33,950 bases of DNA from Pseudomonadota bacterium (GTDB lineage: Bacteria > Cyanobacteriota > Vampirovibrionia > Obscuribacterales > Obscuribacteraceae): NCBI GenBank assembly GCA_021324135.1, contig JAJPJO010000074.1:1-33950 (forward strand), given 5' to 3'. The position numbers and the translations under genes were made by a program. Under the pieces are notes generated by a model. It saw nothing but the letters and a program-made list of their open reading frames with translations, was not told where the DNA came from and did not search any database. This document shows positions 26,238 through 33,950 of the stretch, in pieces; position 1 is the stretch's first letter, and each line of letters begins with the position of its first letter.

Positions 26238-27706
26238 CGTTTCTGAGATATGAAGTGTTGAACGTTGCGACGCGCCAAAGCCATTATTGTACCTTGTGGA
26301 TTAATACCCGGGGAATCTGGCAGCATACTGGCATCGTTTATGAATAGATTTTGATGTCCGAACACCTTTCCGAAGGAGTCGGCAGCACAGCGATCCATGC
26401 GCTCTCCCATTGGACAGGTGGAGAAGGCATGCACAGTCGTCAAGCTCAAAGCTGACTTGGGCAGATTCTCGTCGAGCCAGCGAACCGCATCCAGCTCGGA
26501 ATCGATCGCAGGCAGAGACTGCACGCAGGGGTAAACGGCTTTGGCTCCCGCCGAGAGCAGAAGCGTGGCGAGACGTGCCAGTCCCTGGCTCAAATGGCGG
26601 ACATCCACCTGCGACAGTTCGTACTTGGCGATCGTATATTCGGTGCCGAAGCGAGCCGGGCGGACGGTACCACGGCCGGTGCCGCGCACAGCCACATAAT
26701 AAGTGGCCATGTTGCGATAGCTCTCCATCAACTTTTGATTCTCCGGCCAGTTGTCGCTCAAGTTCATGGCTAACTGCCCGACGGTGAAAAACGAGCCACC
26801 AAATGAGATATCAGGCCAGAATTCCTTCACTTGAATCAGAGGCATGACGCTCTTTTGCGCGTTCACCTCCTCATCAAACAAAGCGCATACTTTCAGCATC
26901 GGATGAATCTGAAAAGTATCGCCGACGTGAAACTTGATGCCGCTGCGTCGCAACAAGCTCGGCGTCTGAGTGGCGCCGGCGCAGATGAAGACGTAGTCCG
27001 CCTCGATGCGAACCAGATCGGCTGATTTGTCTTCTCTTCGTATTTCAGCAAGAACGCCGGTGACTCGATCTTGCGAGCGCAGCAACAGTTTTACGGTGCA
27101 GTCAGTGACAAATCTGGCGCCGGCAGCCTCGGCAAGCGGAATAAGATTTTGCGAAACCCCTTGCTTCGCTCCTTTGGGGCAGCCGGCCGCGCAGGCGTTG
27201 GTATTGACGCAACCGCTGGCTGCTCGCGGAACGGCGCGCGCCGACCAGCCCATAGCCTCCACGCCGCGTTTGAATATGGCTGTGCTCTTCGGCAAGATCT
27301 CCGGTGGCTCGGTGACTTTCAGCTTCTCCTCCGCCCAGGCGAAGTGCTCGTCCATTGACTCGACTGTGAAGTCATTTATCTGAAATTGTTTTGTCCAGCG
27401 CAGGACAAACTCAGGCGGCAGTCGATGCCAGAAACCGCTGTTTATCTCAGTGCTGCCTCCCAGGCACCGCCCCTCGACGAAACCAATCGGCACCGATCCA
27501 AGAATCGGCGTCATGCCCCGGTTGCGATAGAGGAGCTGCATAGCCTGCGGCAAGCTTTTTCCGTAACTGTCGAGTCCATGTCTTGAGCCTTCCTCCAGGA
27601 CGACAACCTCAAAACCGGCTTGCGCCAGCTCTATAGCGGTGGTGGCACCGCCGGCTCCGGAGCCAATCACAAGCACCTCGACTCTGATCGACTGCGCTTC
27701 GCTCAT
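26234..27706 (-). CDS. GMC-family FAD oxidoreductase (long-chain alcohol oxidase-like)
   Basis: This 490-aa flavoprotein has an N-terminal FAD motif GSGAGG (G15, G17, G20) and E39, the GGSTEINSGFWHR substrate-lid region, and a Cys cluster CVNTNACAAGCPKGAKQG. That cluster resembles fatty-alcohol-oxidase-like GMC members (oxidising a long-chain alcohol to an aldehyde). The C-terminus has the GMC catalytic segment HAFSTCPMG and FINDASMLPDSPGINPQGT. It has no membrane helix or signal peptide. It sits between a membrane protein and an SDR with 4-bp overlaps on both sides, so it is likely part of one lipid-modifying unit. The exact substrate cannot be told from sequence. Confidence 0.93.
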   Translation of the reverse strand: MSEAQSIRVEVLVIGSGAGGATTAIELAQAGFEVVVLEEGSRHGLDSYGKSLPQAMQLLYRNRGMTPILGSVPIGFVEGRCLGGSTEINSGFWHRLPPEFVLRWTKQFQINDFTVESMDEHFAWAEEKLKVTEPPEILPKSTAIFKRGVEAMGWSARAVPRAASGCVNTNACAAGCPKGAKQGVSQNLIPLAEAAGARFVTDCTVKLLLRSQDRVTGVLAEIRREDKSADLVRIEADYVFICAGATQTPSLLRRSGIKFHVGDTFQIHPMLKVCALFDEEVNAQKSVMPLIQVKEFWPDISFGGSFFTVGQLAMNLSDNWPENQKLMESYRNMATYYVAVRGTGRGTVRPARFGTEYTIAKYELSQVDVRHLSQGLARLATLLLSAGAKAVYPCVQSLPAIDSELDAVRWLDENLPKSALSLTTVHAFSTCPMGERMDRCAADSFGKVFGHQNLFINDASMLPDSPGINPQGTIMALARRNVQHFISQKR

Positions 27707-29457
27707 GTTTGATCGACCTCGCTCAACTGCAAGTTTTCGCTCAGCCCGTCGACTGCATCGACCGCGCGATTTTCAGCGGCATCGGCTTTGTCCAGCTTGA
27801 CCGTATTGATCGCATCACAAGCGATGATACCGGCGGTTTGCTCGTCTAGAAGCGCTTGAACAGCCGGACTTTCATAGTAGGCAAATAGGGCCAGACTGCG
27901 GATCGGTTTCATGAATTTGCGGCTCAAGGCAAATCCGCCGAAGGCCCAGGCTTGAACGATGCCTCGGCGCTCGTGAATCGGGATATGGCAGAGGAAGCGG
28001 CCGCTGCACAGGAGAACCGAGGCTTTGAACCCGAATAAAGCGATCTCGAAGAGAAACCGCAATCGCAGCGGAAGCCGCTCGAGCTCAGTCACCGTGAAGA
28101 TGCCGACTTCGTGCAAGACATGCTGGAACTCGTCTGCGTTTTTCAAGCGATGCTCTTCCGGTATGAAGCACTCGCAGAGTCCGGACCAGAATTTATTCAC
28201 CGACTCCACGACTTTTGATGACAGCTCGGGATAGGAGGTGATGATACTGAGAGGCTCACCTTGGGCGCTGTCGAGGGATGCAGCCTGACTGAGCGGATGC
28301 GAGTCGGGCAGCCGCCTGATCGGTCGTGCTTCCCAGGCAAGCGCTGCCGTTTCTCCCAATTCCAAACTGTATTTCGCCAGGGCCAGCAATCCCCAGATGG
28401 AAGTGGTGGCGTAGAAAATTAAGTGCACGACCACCGCATAGCTGAAGGCAATGCTGGGGTCCACCTGAATCGCATCCATGGTGCCTGGTGTCATCCCTGA
28501 TACCGAGCAAACCGAGATGAGCGTCTCTTTGCAGATGAAGTGATACGGTCCGACATGACCCGGCGTCGATGGGATAAGAATGCCGAGGTTGGTCACAGAC
28601 ATAGTAATGACGCCGCGAATGAAGCCCGGAGGCAAGGCGAAACACGGCATGACAAGCATGAAAAAGGCGCCTTCGACCAGCCAAACGAGGAAACTGCTCG
28701 ACAGGATCAGCAAAGCGTTTTTCGCATCTCGCAAGCAGCCAAAGCCGCGGTTGACCTGGGTAATCAGTCCTACTGCCTTGCTGTGCCACTTTCGGCTCAG
28801 TCCCGATGTCAGGTTGGAGGCGATCGCTATGCTTGTTTGCGGCGTAAGAGTGATAAAGGCCACCGACAGCATGGCTACCAGAAATGCGATGGCGGCAAGA
28901 CAGGCACCATAACGCATCTGGCTGTCCACCGGCACCATGAACGAGCTGACGACGAACAGAAAGAGAATCACCAGCCCGTCGAGCAGCCGCTCGAGGAATG
29001 TGACCGTCAAAGACAGAATGTACGGAAGCCCGGTTCGCTCCGCCAGCATAGCCGCTCTTGCGAACTCACCGAGCCTGGCCGGCAATATGTTGTTGGTCGC
29101 CTGTCCGACCGCCACGATATTGCTGGCGGTGGCAACGGATATGGCCGCTTCGCCCTCGACCAGCAACTTTAAGCGATATCCCCGCAGAAGCATGCCGAGG
29201 ATGTAAACGGCGATGGCTAGTGGCAGCCAAGGCAGCCATTTTCCGGTCTCGAACGCTTTGGCCACTTCCGCCCATTGAATCTTCTGCATGGTGAGAAACA
29301 AGAAAAGAGCACCAATCGAAAATCCCAGCACGACGATGGCCCCGCGCGATTTGAATATATGCCGCCAGGCGCCCATAATCCCGGGCGCGCTCGGGCTCTG
29401 CCGCTTCTCCTGGCTATCGGACGGCTGCTCCGGCTTGGAATTTTGATTGCTTTGCAT
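27703..29457 (-). CDS. Flippase-like (LPG_synthase_TM) protein fused to an alcohol-oxidase-type domain
   Basis: This 584-aa protein has a polar N-terminus and then a multi-pass region (about residues 35-370) with the lysylphosphatidylglycerol synthase TM / YbhN-like pattern: NNILPARLGEFARA, TFLERLLDGL, and IPSTPGHVGPYHF. Residues about 430-545 form a soluble C-terminal domain (FIPEEHRL, ELERLPLRLRFLFEIALFG, ERRGIVQAW, RKFMKPIRSLALFAYYESP). From memory this pattern resembles the domain that precedes the FAD part of plant long-chain alcohol oxidases. The adjacent GMC enzyme lacks it, so the fusion may act in trans to dock the oxidase at the membrane. The ATG has only a weak SD. The gene is first in the operon. 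Confidence 0.85.
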   Translation of the reverse strand: MQSNQNSKPEQPSDSQEKRQSPSAPGIMGAWRHIFKSRGAIVVLGFSIGALFLFLTMQKIQWAEVAKAFETGKWLPWLPLAIAVYILGMLLRGYRLKLLVEGEAAISVATASNIVAVGQATNNILPARLGEFARAAMLAERTGLPYILSLTVTFLERLLDGLVILFLFVVSSFMVPVDSQMRYGACLAAIAFLVAMLSVAFITLTPQTSIAIASNLTSGLSRKWHSKAVGLITQVNRGFGCLRDAKNALLILSSSFLVWLVEGAFFMLVMPCFALPPGFIRGVITMSVTNLGILIPSTPGHVGPYHFICKETLISVCSVSGMTPGTMDAIQVDPSIAFSYAVVVHLIFYATTSIWGLLALAKYSLELGETAALAWEARPIRRLPDSHPLSQAASLDSAQGEPLSIITSYPELSSKVVESVNKFWSGLCECFIPEEHRLKNADEFQHVLHEVGIFTVTELERLPLRLRFLFEIALFGFKASVLLCSGRFLCHIPIHERRGIVQAWAFGGFALSRKFMKPIRSLALFAYYESPAVQALLDEQTAGIIACDAINTVKLDKADAAENRAVDAVDGLSENLQLSEVDQT

Positions 29458-29641
29458 TCTCAGCTTGTCGACTAAACCTATGCTCTCTATTCCACATTAT
29501 TGATAAGGCCCGGGTTCATTTATCGGACATGGGCCCAGCTTGAAACATATCTCGCAATACAAGCGGCTGGATTTGCCGGTTTAAAAAGTCGATCAAGCTC
29601 TGGGTATAGAGTGAGAAGGCGTGTTGTGAAAGCGGTGAAAT

Positions 29642-31432
29642 GTGCCGGATCAAGCCGCAAAAGTGATCGACGAGCAAAAGCTGCGTGAGCGGCTGCGCTC
29701 GATCTTGCAGGTTGGCGAAACAGCCTCGCGGCGCGAAATGCGCCGAGCTCGCGAGCGCATTATCGAGCAATGGAAGGACGACATGCTTTCCTCTGACACC
29801 GAGCGAAAGATGCTGGCGAAAAGCAAGCTGGATGAAGCAGAGCGAGCTTTTGAGTGTTTGACTGATCCAAGGAAGCTGCGCGATTTTCTGGAGTTGATAA
29901 ACAGCAAACTCGCGGCAGGAACGGTCGAGCCTGACGGTTTCATCGCTTCGCTTGCTGAGAATGGGAACGAAAGTCCGGCTGCCTCGGATGCACGGACTGA
30001 AGCCGTGAGGGAAGCGGCCGGATCGGGCAATTTCGATTTCGATTTGCCGCTTGGTCCGGGGGCGAGTCTGCCGGACTCCGCGCAAAAGCCCTCGTCGAGC
30101 AGCCTGGCAAAGGAAAGGGAAGCATTAAAAGAGCGGCGTCAGAGCCGCATCGCAAAAGCATCCAAACTGACCAGGCAGCAAAGAAGTGAGCTTGATAAGG
30201 AGAAGAAGACCGCCATCGAGGCAATCGAGCAAACTGCCCGGACGGAGGCTCATGTGACCGCATCGGCCTTGATCAATAAGGGTGAGACCAATCCGGACAA
30301 ATTTTACGAACGCGTATATGTGGCTGCGATGCAGAAGGCGAGTGCCGCTCGTAATGACGCTTTGAAGAAAATGAGCGCCAAAGGCTTGAGTGTCGATGAA
30401 AATATACTTGATGAGCTGGAACTGGCTGTCACCGAGCATGCGGAGCAGTACGCCGAGCATGAATACAATCTTCTCGAGGGCATCATCGCCTCGGCGCGAC
30501 CGGGCAAAAAGGTCAACCCGGTGCTGGTTGCCGTAGTCGCAATGACGATTGCGGGAGTGGTGGTTTTGTTTTGCAATGTCGGCGCCGTTTTAACCTCGAA
30601 CAACAAGGACGCACTCAACCGCCAGGCCGAGAGCGTCAACACCGCCACCTGGAAAAAGGACCGCACCGCCAGTGATACCGCCGGAAGTGCGACGCCAAAC
30701 CTGCCGCAGTCGATCAGCAGTAATAAATTCATAGCGACTGCCGCACCACTGGTTTCCGAATCCGGTCCGGCCGGGCCGGCAGGAAGAAGCGTCACCCTGG
30801 ATTTGCCGGGTGCGGCTGATTACAATGTCGGTTGTGATGCCATCAACGGTGGTGAGACAAAAAAAGCAGTTGAGCATTTGAGCGCCGCCATATCGAGAAA
30901 TCCCAATGTTTATCAGTTCTTCTACAACCGTGGCTACGCCTATCTTTTGCAGGGTCAGCTTGACTCAGCGATGAGCGATTTCAAATCGGCGCTTTCCGTG
31001 CGAAGCGATTTAATGCAAGCCCGCTATAACCTGGGATTGATTTACCTGAGATCGGCGGGCAGCCAAATTAACAAGATTTATGAGAACGGCTCGAACAAGC
31101 AAAATGCGAGCGGGCAAGCTGACAAAAGGCAGTCGGCGGCACTCCTGATCGAGTCCGTATCCGAGTTCAGCGCTGTTCACCAGCATATGCCGGATCTGGC
31201 TCAGCCGCTGTATAACCGGGCGCTGGCTCGTTTTCGCCTTGGCGATCTTAGCGGTGCTTGCGCCGATCTGGAAGGGGCTCGTGCCCGCGATGCTTCGATC
31301 GCAGCCGCCTCAGCTAATCTGACTGCCATAAAAGGTCTTATCGCTCATCCCGATTCGTTTCCACAATTGGCTGACCCGAAGGCGCAAGCCCCCGTTGGAC
31401 CTGTCGGACCTCCCGGTCCTGGTTATTACTAG
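29642..31432 (+). CDS. Membrane protein with degenerate J-like domain, TPR repeats and collagen-like tail
   Basis: This is a 596-aa protein starting at GTG (MPDQAAKVIDEQ). Residues about 30-82 look like a DnaJ J-domain in pattern (helix, loop, helix, AFECLTDPRKLRDF), but the HPD signature is absent (WKDDM), so it should not stimulate Hsp70 classically. A charged helical region runs to about 290, then one membrane helix (PVLVAVVAMTIAGVVVLF, about 292-312). Outside it are TPRs (DYNVGCDAINGGETKKAVEHL, FYNRGYAYLLQGQLDSAMSDF, MQARYNLGLIYL). Gly-Pro triplets occur at GPAGPAG and at the C-terminal PVGPVGPPGPGYY, resembling collagen repeats. The GNAT gene starts only 40 bp downstream on the same strand. 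Confidence 0.85.
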   Translation: MPDQAAKVIDEQKLRERLRSILQVGETASRREMRRARERIIEQWKDDMLSSDTERKMLAKSKLDEAERAFECLTDPRKLRDFLELINSKLAAGTVEPDGFIASLAENGNESPAASDARTEAVREAAGSGNFDFDLPLGPGASLPDSAQKPSSSSLAKEREALKERRQSRIAKASKLTRQQRSELDKEKKTAIEAIEQTARTEAHVTASALINKGETNPDKFYERVYVAAMQKASAARNDALKKMSAKGLSVDENILDELELAVTEHAEQYAEHEYNLLEGIIASARPGKKVNPVLVAVVAMTIAGVVVLFCNVGAVLTSNNKDALNRQAESVNTATWKKDRTASDTAGSATPNLPQSISSNKFIATAAPLVSESGPAGPAGRSVTLDLPGAADYNVGCDAINGGETKKAVEHLSAAISRNPNVYQFFYNRGYAYLLQGQLDSAMSDFKSALSVRSDLMQARYNLGLIYLRSAGSQINKIYENGSNKQNASGQADKRQSAALLIESVSEFSAVHQHMPDLAQPLYNRALARFRLGDLSGACADLEGARARDASIAAASANLTAIKGLIAHPDSFPQLADPKAQAPVGPVGPPGPGYY

Positions 31433-31471
31433 ATTCCCCGATCATGCCAGATTCGCTGTTGGAGTTTCTCT

Positions 31472-32002
31472 ATGCAAGATGCCAGGCAAGACACAACCCA
31501 AGACATCCTCGATGATTTTGCCGTAAGAGAGCTGCATGCCGAAGATCGCCAATCCATGATTGAATGCTTCATCGAATTGCAAGAACACGAGCGGCAATTC
31601 GAGCATCGGCGCCTGCCCGGAGTCGAGATGGCCAGCCGCTATATAGATTCGCTCATGGAGCACTGCCGCTCCGAGCGCGGCAAAATGTTCGTGGCTTCGC
31701 TGAGAGAAACGGCGGTAGGATTCGTTTGCGTTTTCCCTTATGAGAGCCTGGACAGCGATCTGAACACTCATGTGCAAGTCGCCTATATATGCGATCTCGT
31801 CGTTCGAGAGGAATATCGCGGGCGAGGCATCGGCAAAGAACTGATGAAAATTGCCGAGCAATATGCCATCGCCAATGGTGCCACCGATGTCTTCGTGAAT
31901 GTGCTGGCCGGAAATAATTCAGCCAGAGATTTCTATGCCCAGGCGGGATACGTGCCTTACGAGTTGAGCCTGGTCAAGAAATTGCCCGGCGAAGCGCAAT
32001 GA
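31472..32002 (+). CDS. GNAT N-acetyltransferase
   Basis: This 176-aa protein has the acetyl-CoA binding motif RGRGIGKELM (motif A) preceded by a beta strand (AYICDLVVREEY), and C-terminal NNSARDFYAQAGYVPYEL (motif B). It transfers an acetyl group from acetyl-CoA to an amine whose identity is unknown. The ATG has GGAG at 31459-31462, 9 nt upstream. It follows the J-like/TPR gene by 40 bp and may share its transcript. Confidence 0.93.
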   Translation: MQDARQDTTQDILDDFAVRELHAEDRQSMIECFIELQEHERQFEHRRLPGVEMASRYIDSLMEHCRSERGKMFVASLRETAVGFVCVFPYESLDSDLNTHVQVAYICDLVVREEYRGRGIGKELMKIAEQYAIANGATDVFVNVLAGNNSARDFYAQAGYVPYELSLVKKLPGEAQ

Positions 32003-32038
32003 GGGTCTCGACAAGGGGCGAGCCCATGCAACGTTTTT

Positions 32039-33190
32039 CTAATCCACAGTGCGTACGGCCGGAAAGTATCGATCGCGCAAGCGCAACATCGGAAACTCAA
32101 TCAACTTAGCCATTCCGATGCCGGCGAAGATGGTGAGAAAAACGCATAAACAGACCTGTGGAAACATCGAGAGTTGAATTGACCAGTGCTCGAGGAGAAT
32201 ACGGTAGATCTCGACGATGTAAGAAACTGCCGGCAGCCAGATGTACATCGAGTATGAGTATACGCCGATCACGGACACCGTTCTGAGCACGGCATTTTCC
32301 TTCCATGATGAATAAACCAGATGAACCAGAACGAGCCCGTATCCAAGATACGCCAGGGTCAGCCCGAAGACGTATCCGAACCAGTATATTTTGGGATGGA
32401 ATGCCAGACCGGTGGCGATTAAAAGAAGAGCGAACAATAGAGTCTTCTTGGGTCTGACCAGCGCTCCCAGCCGCTCAGGAAAGAAACTGTGAAGATACCC
32501 GAGGAGAACGCCGAAGGCTAAAGCATCGGCACGCAAGTGACTTTGCAGCGTCTCGAATTCTCCTGTTTGGGCTCTGAGGAAACGCCCGATCAAGGCAACA
32601 ACCATGATTGTCAGGCAAGCGTAAGGAATGTATTTGATTGATTTGAAGCGTCCCACCGCCAGATACAGAATCAAAGCCAGGCAGAAGTAGAACTGCTCTT
32701 CAACGGCCAGCGACCAGGTATGCGGCCAAAATGTCGGCTGAATGTAGTTTTGCAAGAAAAGCAGCTCGCCCAACAAATTGGGGTACTTCATGGAGACGTG
32801 AACGCTAGCGAGAAGCGGCAAAGTAAGCGCTAGAAAAACGTAGTATCCAGGCCAAATTTTGAAGGCTCGCCTGATCAAGAAGCGAAGCGGCTGAAAGCCT
32901 CCCGTTTTCTTGAACTCGCTGAAGATCAGCCCCGAAATCAAGAAACCGCTGAGAACAAAGAATAGATCCACGCCGGACCAGCCAGTGTAAGCGAAGGGGT
33001 AGAAAACGATGGCTTCCCAGGGACTGGCTTGCGGTGTACCAACCAGAGGGTGACAGCTGATCACGAGCAAGATGGCAATGCCGCGCAGGAAATCCAACTG
33101 CGGCACCCGTCTGCTCGTCGCCGATTGGCTGCCGGTTGCCGCCTGCGGCCTGTCCGATTGCTCACCAGTTGAGATTTTGCTGCTATCCAT
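32039..33190 (-). CDS. Acyltransferase-3 family membrane protein
   Basis: This 383-aa polytopic membrane protein has about ten hydrophobic segments. The N-terminal QLDFLRGIAILLVISCHPL carries the family motif RGxAxxxVxxxH, whose His and Arg are functionally important in acyltransferase-3 enzymes. Those proteins O-acetylate or acylate sugars or lipids; the substrate is unknown here. VDLFFVLSGFLISGLI and HTWSLAVEEQFYF are further family-type segments. The ATG at 33190 has a weak SD. Confidence 0.92.
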   Translation of the reverse strand: MDSSKISTGEQSDRPQAATGSQSATSRRVPQLDFLRGIAILLVISCHPLVGTPQASPWEAIVFYPFAYTGWSGVDLFFVLSGFLISGLIFSEFKKTGGFQPLRFLIRRAFKIWPGYYVFLALTLPLLASVHVSMKYPNLLGELLFLQNYIQPTFWPHTWSLAVEEQFYFCLALILYLAVGRFKSIKYIPYACLTIMVVALIGRFLRAQTGEFETLQSHLRADALAFGVLLGYLHSFFPERLGALVRPKKTLLFALLLIATGLAFHPKIYWFGYVFGLTLAYLGYGLVLVHLVYSSWKENAVLRTVSVIGVYSYSMYIWLPAVSYIVEIYRILLEHWSIQLSMFPQVCLCVFLTIFAGIGMAKLIEFPMLRLRDRYFPAVRTVD

Positions 33191-33343
33191 CGACGCTGCC
33201 GACCGGGGCTCTATAGCTTCAATTTACCCCATATCCTCGCCCTAATACACCTGTCGTCGATCAACCCGATCAACAAGTAAACATCGGTGGTCAAATCGGG
33301 CTGGTAACCGCCTGGTCGAGATGACCGCTGCAACTATTGTAAA

Positions 33344-33874
33344 ATGGGACCAGGGGGACGGAAAAATACGGTGGTGAACGATAGCGATTTGAAGGAGCTT
33401 TCGTCGCGATACCAGCTGCTCAAGTTGCTGGGACGAGGCGGGATGGGAAGTGTTTATCTTGCCACTGATCTGTCACTCAATCGCCAGGTGGCAATAAAGG
33501 CCCTGTCGAAAAAATCGGCAGAGCTTAACGTGCCCCGCTTCCAACGAGAGGCGCGCTTGATGAGCGCTCTCAAGCATCCGAATCTGGTCGAGATCTATGA
33601 TTTTGGCACCACCAGTGATGGCGCGGCATATATAGTCATGGAGTACGTGATCGGCAGAGATTTGGCTTCGGTACTTAACGAGCGCACCCGGTTAGCTTTG
33701 GATGAAACGCTCCATCTTGCCCTGTGCGTGGCCGACGGCATGGCGCATGCACACAGAAAAAATATCATTCATCGCGATCTCAAGCCCGCCAATATAATCG
33801 TTCCTGACGATCAAACTTTCATGGCCGCCAAGGTTTTGGATTTCGCCGTTTCCCAAGAACTCGAGGGTGATTAA
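33344..33874 (+). pseudogene. Kinase open frame ended by in-frame stop after a DFA motif
   Basis: The 176-aa open frame has a good kinase N-lobe: GRGGMG, AIK (K52), HRDLKPAN (H143-N150). DFG is replaced by DFA (D166 F167 A168), and a TAA follows ten codons later. The same frame then continues GMNFLPPPGQMLGTPIYIRPEPDMR to the window end, which is the expected activation-segment region (GTPxYxxPE). So a TAA splits a once-continuous kinase. The open frame cannot make a full kinase lobe. Possible explanations are a pseudogene, a sequencing error, or programmed readthrough. The start is uncertain (ATG 33344, or GTGs near 33371/33374). The gene runs off the window. Confidence 0.8.
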
Positions 33875-33950
33875 GGCATGAACTTTCTCCCTCCGCCGGG
33901 CCAGATGCTGGGCACGCCGATCTATATTCGCCCAGAGCCAGACATGCGCC

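Noticed and set aside
1-33950. CRISPR arrays, IS elements, phage or plasmid genes
   Set aside because: I looked for direct repeat-spacer series, transposase or integrase motifs and found none.

Overview
The window looks like chromosomal DNA from a non-photosynthetic relative of cyanobacteria, most probably an Obscuribacterales-type melainabacterium. This is an inference from three things: a tRNA-Glu of cyanobacterial/plastid type, several Ser/Thr kinases that share a kinase-membrane-LRR plan, and two proteins built only from tandem T2SSE_N-like units. No phage, transposase, CRISPR array or plasmid gene is visible. Many starts are GTG or TTG, so several were chosen by ribosome-binding site or family length.

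Layout. Positions 1-623 hold no convincing gene but contain a 129-bp nested-palindrome element, followed by a Pro/Ala/Lys-rich hypothetical gene. From 6.7 kb back to 2.5 kb the minus strand carries a TIGR01212-type radical SAM protein, a secreted protein, a DUF2939-like membrane protein and an ABC-F ATPase; the last two overlap by 4 bp. A tRNA-Glu with a good promoter and terminator follows. The plus strand then carries a tandem T2SSE_N-like protein, a transketolase and a hypothetical protein. From 12 to 16.7 kb lies a divergent pair of membrane Ser/Thr kinases with C-terminal LRRs; one begins with a duplicated zinc-ribbon-like module. Next come a second tandem T2SSE_N-like protein, an HD-like protein, a secreted TPR protein and a SWIM-finger protein. 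A second copy of the palindromic element sits upstream of the SWIM gene. A TadE-like pseudopilin gene and a third kinase-LRR gene are divergent across a short region containing a 9-bp inverted repeat.

From 29.5 back to 25.2 kb there is a tight three-gene operon with two 4-bp overlaps: a flippase-like membrane protein fused to a C-terminal domain that recalls part of long-chain alcohol oxidases, a GMC flavin oxidoreductase, and a 3-beta-HSD-like SDR. It reads as a lipid or alcohol oxidation module. The right end holds a membrane protein with a degenerate J-like domain, TPRs and a collagen-like tail, a GNAT acetyltransferase, an acyltransferase-3 protein, and a fourth kinase interrupted by an in-frame stop, with DFG changed to DFA.

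Main points of interest: the split alcohol-oxidase operon, the tandem T2SSE_N proteins without an ATPase, the duplicated CxxC...TQW...CxC module on a kinase, the two-copy palindromic element that faces the next gene in the same way each time, and the interrupted pseudokinase.
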